From: Prunus persica
Lineage: Eukaryota; Streptophyta; Magnoliopsida; Rosales; Rosaceae
Direction of reading: 5' to 3'
Length of the DNA stretch: 64,000 bases
NCBI RefSeq assembly: GCF_000346465.2
Contig: NC_034014.1
Location: 1,726,854-1,790,853, forward strand
Shown here: positions 13,388 through 22,650 of the stretch, in pieces
Numbering within the stretch: the stretch's first letter is position 1
Layout: every line of letters begins with the position of its first letter
Position numbers and translations under genes: made by a program
Notes under the pieces: model-generated
What the model was told of the DNA's origin: nothing
What the model saw: only the letters and a program-made list of their open reading frames with translations
The model's database searches: none

Positions 13388-14194
13388 TAATGTATAAAAT
13401 TATCTAGAGAATTTAGTACATTTCAATACATGTAATTAGTATATATTGAAGGAAACAGAACTGAATGAGCCTTAGCTAATAAAGGTGTTTAAGATATGTA
13501 ATGTTGTGGAGTATTCTTACTATGTCTTATTGTTTTAGGACAGCTTCATGGAGGATGTCAAGATGAATTTAATTTCTAAGCAAGAATGGGTACATATGTA
13601 ATAAAACAAAAATTGCTCACAGAATGTTTGCAAAAAATAATCCAAAGTTTGAAAAGCTTCAAACTAAACTAGACCATTTCCTTCTGTGGGTCAAGTATTT
13701 GTTCTCATTATATATTCCTGTCTCTGTTTACTGACAGTAAAGTTTACGTTTCCATATGCTTCTACTTACCCATAAGATCAGTTCAATTCAAAGATTGTGT
13801 CTTGGTTTTTTCGTAGCCAAACTAATTGAAAGTACTAAAAAAAAAACATATATAAAACAAGCTTAGACACCTCAGACAAAGCAATAGAAACAAGGCTGAT
13901 TGTATGAAAAAGGAGGGCAATAGATAATGTTCTCTAGAAGCCAATTGCAAATTGCAATCCTACTGCAGATGATTAAATATTTTTTTGGCCGGCCTTCAAT
14001 TAAGAGACAATGCAAGAAAACAGAGACTTGTACTGCTTAGTCAATGTCAACGGTACTGAAAACTAATTGAATAACAAAAGAAATTCATAAGAACTGCAGT
14101 ACTAGTACTACTGAACAAAATAGGCCTCTAACTTCAACGGACTGACGATACTCCTTCACCGAATAACAATGGCAATATATATAGAAATGTAGAT
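13388..14194. other. Upstream region of the first intact lectin receptor kinase
   Basis: AT-rich DNA with no gene. Several words recur at 21780-22640 before the second intact kinase, for example the cttcatgg-ggatgtc segment (13549 and 21781), a 'cctgtctc/cctgtcac tgttta' segment and 'gcctcagacaa' (13871 and 22017). I read this as duplicated promoter sequence. A TATA-like run (atatatatag) lies at about 14175. Confidence 0.6.
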
Positions 14195-16603
14195 ATGCTT
14201 CTTGGTATCATGGCTTTTGAACTAGCATATGCTTTCTGCTTTCTGCTTATGCAGCTGCCATTTTCAACCATTGCTCAAACTGATGGCAAGAATATATCAT
14301 TGGGCTCATCCCTTACTGCACTGGACAATAAGTCTTTCTGGGCCTCACCATCTGGGGAATTTGCTTTTGGTTTCCAAGAAATTGGTAAATATGGCTTCTT
14401 ACTTGCCATCTGGTTTAACAAAGTACCTGAAAGAACTATTGTCTGGTCTGCCAATGGCGATAATCTAGTGCAAAAAGGATCCACAGTTGAACTCACAAGT
14501 GCTGGGCAGTTTAGGCTCAATGATATTACAACAGGCAAACAAATCTGGGTGGCTTCTTCTTATGGTACTGGAGTTGTCTATGCAGCCATGCTTGACACAG
14601 GAAACTTCGTGCTGGCCAACCGAAACTCAATCCATTTGTGGGCGAGTTTTGATCAGCCAACTGATACAATCCTACCCACACAGACTCTTAGTCAAAACAG
14701 CAGACTCTTCGCTCGCTACACGGCATCAAATTACTCAAGAGGAAGATTCCAGCTTACCTTAGAATCTGATGGAAATCTCAGGCTTTACACAACACTATTC
14801 CCATTGGATTCAATTAACTCTCCTTACTGGTCAACCAACATTAAGGACAGTGGTGTTGAGCTGATGTTCAACCAGTCTGGCTCCATTTACCTTACAGCCA
14901 GTAACGGAAGCATACTTACAATGGTATCAGACGAAATAGTTTCAATGCAAGATTTCTACCAGAGAGCAACTCTTGACTATGACGGAGTTTTCAGGCACTA
15001 TGTGTACCCTAAAAGCACTGGCTCAAGTGTCGGGTCATGGAACATGGCTTGGTCCACCTTGTCCTACAAACCTAAAGATATATGCATGAGTATTTTTCAA
15101 GATAAAGGCGTTGGCGCATGCGGGTTCAACAGCATATGTACACAGGACCAAGGACCAATTTGCCAATGTCCATATGGTTATACCGATATGGATCCAGCTG
15201 ATGTGTGGAAAGGATGCAAACCGAACTTTGTTCCACAAAGCTGTGGTGAGGCCTCATCACCAGAAGCACATCTTTTTTATTTTGCAGAGATGCAAAATGC
15301 GAATTGGCCTGTGACTGAATACAACTATTTTCAGCCGGCAACTGAGGATTGGTGCAGGCAGGCTTGCCTAGCTGACTGTTTCTGTGCCGTTGCCAATTAC
15401 AGAGACGGGCAGTGTTGGCTGAAAGGAAGCCCACTTTTCAATGGGAGGATTGAACCCGGTAGCGGAATAAAAGCTCTGATCAAGGTAAGGAATGAAAGTT
15501 CAACCTTGATATCTGGTGACAGAGATTCGAGAAAGAAAGACAATTCAACATTGATCCTAGTTGGATCACTTCTCTTGAGTAGCTCGGAGTTTCTTAACAT
15601 CCTCTTACTGCTAATAACCTATCTGATTGTTTCTCGCATGTATTGTGGAAGAGCAAAGGTTATTCAACCTTACCTGGTCATGAACTTGAAATATTTCACT
15701 TATGAAGAGCTAGAAGAAGCTACCAATGGATTCAAGGAAGAACTAGGACGTGGTGCTTTTGCAACAGTTTTTAAAGGAGTTTTAAGGTCGTCTGATAATG
15801 GGAAATATGTTGCTGTCAAAAGATTGGACAATATGGTTAAAGACAATGAGTTGGAATTCAAAGCTGAAATTAGCTCAATTGGCAAAACAAATCACAAAAA
15901 TTTGGTCCAACTACTAGGATTTTGCAATGAGGGGCAGCACCGAATTCTTGTATATGAGTTTATGAGCAACGGATCCTTAGCGGGCTTCCTCTTTGGAGAG
16001 TCAATGCCAAATTGGTACAAAAGAAGGCAAATTGCCTTGGGAATTGCAAGAGGGCTCTTGTATTTACATGAAGACTGCAGCAGCCAAATCATACATTGTG
16101 ACATTAAGCCTCAAAACATTCTACTAGATGACTCTATCGGTGCAAGAATATCCGACTTTGGATTGGCCAAGCTTTTGAAAATGGACCAGACTCACACCAC
16201 TACTAGAATCAGGGGAACTAAAGGCTATGTGGCCCCTGAATGGTTTAAAAACTTGCCCATCACGCTGAAGGTGGATGTTTACAGCTATGGCATTTTGCTA
16301 CTGGAGATTGTTTGCTGCAGGAGGAACTTTGAACAACAGGCAGAGGATGAAGATCAAATGATACTAGCTGATTGGGCATATGATTGCTATGAGCAAAAGA
16401 AACTGCATCTACTATTCAAGAATGATGACGAGGCAATGGAAGACATGAAGACGATGGAGAAGTATGTGATGATTGCAATATGGTGCATTCAGGAGGATCC
16501 ATCACTGAGACCGACAACGAAGAAACTCACACTAATGCTTGAAGGAACTGTTGAAGTCTCAATTCCACCAAATCCGTCCTCATTTACAAGTTCAATAATG
16601 TAA
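14195..16603 (+). CDS. G-type lectin S-receptor-like Ser/Thr kinase (LECRK3/4-like), copy A
   Basis: Single-exon gene of 802 codons for a plasma-membrane receptor kinase. Residues 1-32 are a signal peptide (MAFELAYAFCFLLMQLPFST). The bulb-type lectin domain spans about 35-160 (GEFAFGFQEIG, TIVWSANG, LDTGNFVLANR, FDQPTDTILPTQ). An EGF-like part with Cys pairs (GACGFNSIC, CQCPYGYTD) and a PAN-like part (DWCRQACLADCFCAVANYR) follow, then a membrane helix at about 465-490. The kinase domain runs from about 515 to 785: glycine loop GRGAFATVFKG, Lys in VAVKRL, catalytic HCDIKPQNILLDD, DFGLAKLL and GTKGYVAPEWF. Cys precedes the catalytic Asp, so this is a non-RD kinase, a type common among immune receptors. 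The sixth codon (14210, MAFELAY) aligns with the start of copy B and may be the true start. The ligand is unknown; rice members of this family give planthopper resistance. Confidence 0.95.
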   Translation: MLLGIMAFELAYAFCFLLMQLPFSTIAQTDGKNISLGSSLTALDNKSFWASPSGEFAFGFQEIGKYGFLLAIWFNKVPERTIVWSANGDNLVQKGSTVELTSAGQFRLNDITTGKQIWVASSYGTGVVYAAMLDTGNFVLANRNSIHLWASFDQPTDTILPTQTLSQNSRLFARYTASNYSRGRFQLTLESDGNLRLYTTLFPLDSINSPYWSTNIKDSGVELMFNQSGSIYLTASNGSILTMVSDEIVSMQDFYQRATLDYDGVFRHYVYPKSTGSSVGSWNMAWSTLSYKPKDICMSIFQDKGVGACGFNSICTQDQGPICQCPYGYTDMDPADVWKGCKPNFVPQSCGEASSPEAHLFYFAEMQNANWPVTEYNYFQPATEDWCRQACLADCFCAVANYRDGQCWLKGSPLFNGRIEPGSGIKALIKVRNESSTLISGDRDSRKKDNSTLILVGSLLLSSSEFLNILLLLITYLIVSRMYCGRAKVIQPYLVMNLKYFTYEELEEATNGFKEELGRGAFATVFKGVLRSSDNGKYVAVKRLDNMVKDNELEFKAEISSIGKTNHKNLVQLLGFCNEGQHRILVYEFMSNGSLAGFLFGESMPNWYKRRQIALGIARGLLYLHEDCSSQIIHCDIKPQNILLDDSIGARISDFGLAKLLKMDQTHTTTRIRGTKGYVAPEWFKNLPITLKVDVYSYGILLLEIVCCRRNFEQQAEDEDQMILADWAYDCYEQKKLHLLFKNDDEAMEDMKTMEKYVMIAIWCIQEDPSLRPTTKKLTLMLEGTVEVSIPPNPSSFTSSIM

Positions 16604-16854
16604 GTAGTTGTCTGTATTTTGGATCACCAAGGCCCCAAGCCATAAACTTAGTGAATCTCAGGTAGTCTTGCATCTTCTTCTACTCATTGTGACATCTTAA
16701 ATCATATGTATTCAATGGACACTGAATATGTATTCAATGGTATCAATTTTCTGTCAAAATAAATACATTTATTAACACTGCAGTAAATTATGCATTTTCA
16801 ATTGAACCACCATCAACAACTTGCATGGATTGAATAACAAAAAGGGTCACAAGT

Positions 16855-16960
16855 GTTGAAGAATATAAGTCCCACATCGAAAATCTGACTAAATAATGTT
16901 CATAACGTTGATCAAGGCTTCAAGCAAGCTGCATCTTTGATTATGAGCCAAGTTGAAATG
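16855..16960 (+). mobile_element. LTR fragment (degenerate)
   Basis: It starts gttgaagaatataagtccca, as do the segments at 18352 and 40170; the last is an LTR that runs into a primer-binding site. Only the start of the LTR seems to be kept here. The call rests on similarity to the 40170 copy. Confidence 0.5.
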
Positions 16961-17349
16961 CTCAATTGACGTGCAGCAACATAAAAGCAAAAGTCTAAAC
17001 ATGTTTTGAACATTTGGGAATATTAATTGGCTCCTATCTAGAACTATAAGGTTCAAAATTACAAAAACATATTCAATATCAATTAGTCAATCAAGCCAAG
17101 ACACTATCTACTTAACCTCTCAGGTATTAACAAAATTGTGTAATAATTCACAAGCAAAGGCTATCTTCAAGGATGAAACATCTGATGCAATTGACTAAAA
17201 TAAGCATACAATGTTATATTCCTATTTAGATCGGTGTACTAGATACTAAGTTATATCAGGGTTAATAGGAGTTTAAATTAGGTTATACCTTGGGGTCCAA
17301 GATTTTGTGAAATAAGGAAAGTTTTGAAGCCAATTAAAGGGGTCCTATT

Positions 17350-17570
17350 TATTTCCTTTTGCGTGAACCGTTGCTTGATGGGCTTATAGCCTTAGTCAAG
17401 TCGGCCCTCGGTGATGAGTAGAGACGACTTGACATAGCCCTATATAAGCTTAAGACCCTGAGAGACAGCAGAAGTCTTAAGTCGTTCGTGTCTCTTGCTC
17501 GTGCTGCTACTGCTACGATTGGATGAGTTCTGAGATTGTGTCTCAAGGAAGATGATGACAGGTATGTGTT
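17350..17570 (+). mobile_element. LTR-like promoter segment of a retrotransposon (fragment)
   Basis: A block of higher GC than its surroundings with a TATA-like box (cctatataagctt, about 17440) and a downstream region rich in short direct words (ctcgtgctgctactgct) ending in a gtatgtg donor-like site. This is the organisation of an LTR U3-R segment. No coding region or partner LTR was found, so it is a low-confidence call. Confidence 0.35.
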
Positions 17571-18351
17571 TTATGTATTTCAGGTTGTGTGAAAGATCAT
17601 GAACAAATATAACATAAAATCTAACATAGATTGCAAATATCAAACCAACTAAGTTAGCCATAGAACCTTCAAGATTTCTGCTTTACATTTTTCCAATTCC
17701 AAAACCCATGTGATGAGGATCGAGGTCAGGACACAAGTCACCAACCACATACACGAGTACCGAAATCTAGGGCTAGTGCAAACTCACATCTATCGTAGCA
17801 AATCCATGCCACAAATAAACTATTTCATGAATCATCAACATCAACTCCCCTACAACTATTACATTAGCTTTATTTATAGGCTTTACAAGACTTGGGCACC
17901 AAGGCTACTTGGTCCAAAAGTAAACTAATTAATTATAAAATTACACATAAATTATAAAAGATATCATAAAACTACCTAAATAAGAAATAACAATATATCA
18001 TGAAATAACTAATTAAATGATAAATATTTATCTTGATCCACTCCTATACTTCTGCATCCCCATGGGCCATGACAAAGCATAAAACTCCATTACCAGCCTT
18101 CGGAACAGAAGCTTCCAAATCACAAGTTCTGTATGGCTAAGATATTCCACCATAAAGAATGGTAAAAATTATGTGTATTTGATCATAACAACTCAAACCC
18201 ATCAACCTTAGGTCTTGAACTGAGCAGAATTGAGTATAAAAAAGCCCATACCAGATTTCCCCCAAACTCATTCGCTCACTGTTGAGGGTGTAATAGGCTT
18301 AAATCAATGGCTCCTACCCCTAACAACTTTTTAAAACATTTGTATTATATA

Positions 18352-18620
18352 AGTTGAAGAATATAAGTCCCACATTGAAAACTTGACAAGGTATGTAGGA
18401 CTTATTTACTACTTCACATAATATTTGCATTATATAGGTCTCACATTGGAAACTTAATTAAATAAAATAAGTCCTATATACCATTTCAAGTTGGGCATGC
18501 AAACATCTTTGCTCCAACTTGAGGGGAAGTGTTGGCGAGTCCTTCCTTACTATGTTAGGATTTTGGTTACTTACCTATTTATTTAGTCCTATTGTAATTT
18601 AGATTTATTTACTTGTGGAG
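18352..18620 (+). mobile_element. Truncated retrotransposon 3' end: polypurine tract and LTR start
   Basis: An LTR-type segment ('gttgaagaatataagtccca') lies at 18352 and a related 'tctcacattggaaac' word at 18438. At 18517 begins aacttgaggggaag, a typical polypurine tract, followed at 18530 by TGTTGG, the usual first bases of a copia 3' LTR. The LTR seems to fade after about 90 bases. No gag-pol reading frame remains. Confidence 0.6.
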
Positions 18621-19200
18621 TGAGCCAAAAAGCCCAGATAAACTAAAACACCATCCCATTTTCATATGTAATTGCTCGACACATCATTGTTTACATATTG
18701 TATGCAAACATTATTCAGTAAACATTGGTTGCTCCATACACACATACATGCATTCATATATAATATATAGGATATGTGTATATATACTAGCCTGAGGAGG
18801 GCATTAATTGGTTTGGTATTTAAGCACCGCTAATTGCCTTTGGAATTGTAAGAGGGCTCCTGTGTTTTTGAAAAATATAATCTGTTTAGGGTTTTGAAGG
18901 GTAATAACGTCCGGACGTCCGTATAAGAGAAAATTTGTTTTATATAAATATATATATTCTCTTGAAGCCAAGCTAGAGCAAGCTTTATATTTAATAAACA
19001 GGCTTTTACCCTTCAGCTAAGAGACAATGCAGGAAAGAACTGGGTCAATGTCTGTTGTAATTGGATAACACAGTAGAATTAATAAGATGGATTGCCAAAA
19101 TACTCCTCCTCCTATTAACAAAGAGATATATAGGGCAAAATAATGGTTGCTTGCTGTTGTGTTTTCACCATTAACTCCTCCTCTAGTCTCTTTGAGAAAT

Positions 19201-20622
19201 ATGCTTCTTCCTACCATGGCTTTTGAATTATCCTACCCTTTATTCTTTCTGCTTCTTCTTTTACAGTTGCCATTTTCCACCACTGCTAAAGCACACAAAA
19301 ATATCTCCCTCGGTTCATCACTTACTGCACTGAACAAAGACTCTTTCTGGACCTAACCAACTGAGGAATTTGCTTTCGGTTTCCAGGAAATTGGTAAACA
19401 TAGCTTCTTACTTGCCATCTGGTTTAACAAAATACCTGAAAGAACTATCGTCTGGTCAGCCAATGGCAATAATCTAGTGCCAAAAGGATCCAGAGTTGAG
19501 CTCACTGAAGATGGCCAGTTTAGGCTCATTGAGTTTAGAACAGGCAAGCAAATATGGTATGCTGATTTTTCTGGTACTGGTGTTGTCTATGCAGCCCTGC
19601 TTGACACCGGAAATTTTGTGATGGCTAACCGAAACTCAATCAGTTTGTGGGAGAGTTTTGATCAACCAACTGATAGAATCTTACCTACACAGACTTTAAA
19701 TCAAGGAAACATACTCTTTGCTCGATATACAGAAACAAATTACTCCATATACAGAAACAAATTACTCCAGAGGGAGATTCCAGCTCCCACTACAAGATGA
19801 TGGAAATATAGTGCTTTACAAAACCAACTTCCCATTGGATTCTTCTAATTCTGCTTATTGGTCAACCCATACCTTTTTTGCTGGCTATCAGGTCATCTTC
19901 AACCATGATGGCTCTGTTTACCTTGAATCCGAGGATGGGGTAATACTTAGGACAATATTATCCAATACATTTTCAATGCAAGACTTCTACCAGAGAGCAA
20001 CTCTTGAGTATAATGGAGTTCTTAGGTGCTACTATGTCTACCCTAAAAGAAGTAGCTCAAATATGAGGTCGCCCAGGGCCTGGTCTACTTCTTCATACAT
20101 GCCTTCAAATATCTGCGCCTCAATTTCAGAAGAGACAGGAGGTGGTGTATGTGGGTTCAACAGCTTATGTAGACATGATGATCAAGGACCAAGTTGTCAT
20201 TGCCCCAATGGTTACAGCTTTATTGATCCAAATGATGTTCTGAAAGGATGCAAACAGGATTTTGTTTCACAAAGTTGTGATAAAACGTCACAAGAAACGG
20301 ATCATTTTCATTTCGAAGCTATGCGAAACACGGATTGGCCTAATTCTGACTATGACCATTTTCAGGAGGTATCTGAGGATTGGTGCAGGCAGGAATATAT
20401 GCCTTGGTGATTTCTTTTGCGCCGTTGCCATTTTCAAAACCAATGAGTGTTGGAAGAAGAGAGTTCCGCTTTAGAACGGGTTGATTGACCTCAGTCTTGG
20501 TACAAAAGCTCTGATCAAAATGAGGAAAGACAATTCTACTTTAAAAAGAAAGATACCTCAACTTTGATCCTCATTGGAGTGCTCCTGAATAGCATGATGT
20601 TTATGAACTTTTGGAATTAGCA
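19201..20622 (+). pseudogene. Kinase-less pseudogene of a G-type lectin receptor kinase (copy 2)
   Basis: It begins MLLPTMAFELSYPLFF, equivalent to copy A. A TAA at 19354-19356 interrupts SFW(T)-stop where intact copies read SFWASPSGEF. The lectin domain then continues (EEFAFGFQEIGKH, TIVWSANGNNLV, FDQPTDRILPTQ). A 22-bp tandem duplication (19725-19746 and 19747-19768) shifts the frame, and reading resumes in another frame (GRFQLPLQDDGN... to DWCRQ). A second frame break follows near 20395, before DFFCAVAIFK, and a TAG near 20472 interrupts the tail. The copy ends inside the membrane segment (LILIGVLLNSMMFMNF, stop at about 20620) with no kinase. Its end point and the following ~150 bases match copy 1. 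Confidence 0.92.
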
Positions 20623-20854
20623 ATACCAATTATCTAGAGAATTTGGATTGTTTCAGTACATGTATTTCGTATGCATCAAAGTGAACCGAACTTGACAAGC
20701 CTTGTCTTAAGATGTTTAAGATAATGTTATGTATTGAGTTTACTATTTCTGATTGGTTTGTGACAGTACTATTTACTGGACGAGTTCATATCCTCCATAT
20801 AAACACCCTTTGCTAAGAAATTTTTTGTATGGCTAAGTTCCACCATGAAGAATG

Positions 20855-21060
20855 TCAAAGAGTTGCTTGAAGGAACTGCTCCTTGCTCATTATAACTTCA
20901 ATCTATGTGCATGAATTACACCAGCTCCATACTTATTATGTAAATCTCTATCTGATATGTGCCTTCAATGGTTAATTTTATGTTGCAGAAGTACTGTCTT
21001 GTAAACTGAACCACTATGGAAAAACTTGCCTGGACTGAAGAAACAAAGAGAAGACTATGG
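20855..21060 (+). pseudogene. Remnant of a receptor-kinase C-terminus and 3' flank
   Basis: The words ttgcttgaaggaactgctcc resemble the LMLEGTV coding stretch at the end of intact kinases (near 16540). About 100 bases later, segments such as ccttcaatgg, ttgcagaagtactg, ctgaaccac and acttgcctggactgaa follow the order of the 3' flank of copy A (16700-16830). This suggests that copy 2 once had a full kinase domain which was largely deleted. The evidence is short-word similarity only. Confidence 0.45.
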
Positions 21061-21299
21061 GTTCAGAGCAAGGGCTTCTCATGCAAACCACTTGGAAATC
21101 CTACCCTAAATGAGCACAGAATTGTGTTTTTTTAGTTGTGTTAATATGCTAGCCTTCTGATAACATAGAACAAGTATACTGCAGTCACTAGATTTTTGTT
21201 TCCCAACAGAATCTAAGCTCAACTAACGTAGTTAAACTAAAAACTGCAAATCCAACTACTGCTAAATCAAATTTTATTGAAAAGAATGTCCTAGATTTC

Positions 21300-21560
21300 A
21301 ATTATTAAATTTCTGCAATGAGGGGCATCATTCTGTATGAGTTAAGAGCGATGCCGCTTTAGCACGCTTTCCCTTTGAAGAGTCAAGACCAAACTAGTAC
21401 CTAAGAGGCAAACTGCCTTTTGAATAGTTTGCAAACGACTACTAGAACCAGGGGAGCTAAAGGCTTTGTGGCCCCTGAATAGTTCAAAAACTGTCCCACA
21501 GTGAAGGTGGATGCCTACAGCTATGGAATTCTGTTACTAATTGACATTGTAATATATTTA
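21300..21560 (+). pseudogene. Degenerate kinase-domain fragment of a lectin receptor kinase
   Basis: Two kinase blocks are recognisable out of frame. The first (about 21315-21420) matches CNEG-H, VYE, the FGES/FEESRPN stretch and the R-GKLPF region. The second (about 21433-21540) reads TTTRTRGAKGFVAPE, then stop, FKN, then VKVDAYSYGILLL, matching the activation loop and APE motif of copies A and B. The catalytic loop is missing between them. It lies in the right order downstream of copy 2, so it may be the remains of that gene or of a further copy. Confidence 0.75.
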
Positions 21561-22650
21561 TGTACATGACATCAAAACTTTTTCAATTGTAAAATTATTT
21601 GCTATATTGAAAAGCATTTACACCATCCAAGCATAATAATTCACACTTCCACACATTTAAAATAACCACCATGATGATGCCCAAGAAAACAAATTTCTTG
21701 AAATAATAATAATAATAATAACCCAAACAAATTACAACTTGGAAGACTTCTATTTTTGAGACTTAATGTTAAGGTCCATCTTCATGGTGGATGTCCAGAA
21801 GAATTCTCTAAGCCAGAGGCGGTTTCTTCTGTTTCTGTAGGGGTATATATTTAGTAATAAAAAACAATTACTTGCATAGGATTTGCTTCTTGGAGTCGAG
21901 CATTTTTCTCACTGTATATACCTGTCACTATTTAGTGGCTTCTTAAACTAAAGACAGGATTTTTTGTTGGACATCTTAAAAATATTTTAAAATACAACTG
22001 AGAACATGATTATAGGCCTCAGACAAGAAAATAGTGGCAAATTACATTGTATGGAGATAAGGATTATGTTTTTAAACCACTGAAAAAGACTTGTGAAATG
22101 ATCCAAAAATGTCAAATGACCACGTCTACACCAACTGTTTATTTTCTAAGACAGTTCAACTAAAACACCATCTACTTCCATATTTAATTCCTTGACCTCC
22201 ATGTTTACAGAGTGTTTGCAATCATGTTTCTATAAACGAGATTGTCAACACATCGAACAAACCAATTTTTTGGTGCATCCAATAAAGATGTGTGTATACA
22301 TTAAGCACCAAAAAAGACACATGTTGCGGGTTTGAAGGGTATCTGCTGTGTTTGTTTCTTGGGAAAGCCAAGAGAAAACTGATTTGAATGAGATAGAAAT
22401 ATCTGAAGGTTTGCTCCTGAACATAATGTCCAGATGCCAAGCTAGAGAATGTTTTATATTTAATGCAGGAAAGCATTGACTTCCTTTCATTTTAGCAGAA
22501 ATAAGACATGGAAAATTCTTGGTCAACATCTGCTTGAATTGAATAATAGCAGAAATAAGAAGCTGCAGTTGTAAATAAAAGCTTCCAATGGATTGTGACT
22601 CATATATAGTGCAAATGAATTGTCCCTAGAGAAATATCCGTCTGACTATA
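21561..22650. other. Upstream region of the second intact lectin receptor kinase
   Basis: AT-rich with no gene. It contains an (AAT)n run at about 21706-21721 and segments shared with 13540-14190 (see that entry). The 22430-22640 part also resembles 18960-19140 before copy 2 (for example 'gccaagctagag' and 'tttatatttaat'), supporting repeated duplication of promoter plus gene. Confidence 0.55.

Larger units (their letters stand above)
16604..19200. other. Intergenic stretch with retrotransposon debris
   Basis: No intact gene. The first 250 bases are the 3' flank of receptor kinase A. Beyond that there are pieces of LTR-retrotransposons: 'ttgaagaatataagtcccac' words at about 16857 and 18354, an LTR-like TATA segment at about 17350-17560, and a polypurine tract with an LTR start at 18521-18530. 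The last ~240 bases resemble the upstream flank of the kinase copies. Confidence 0.65.
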
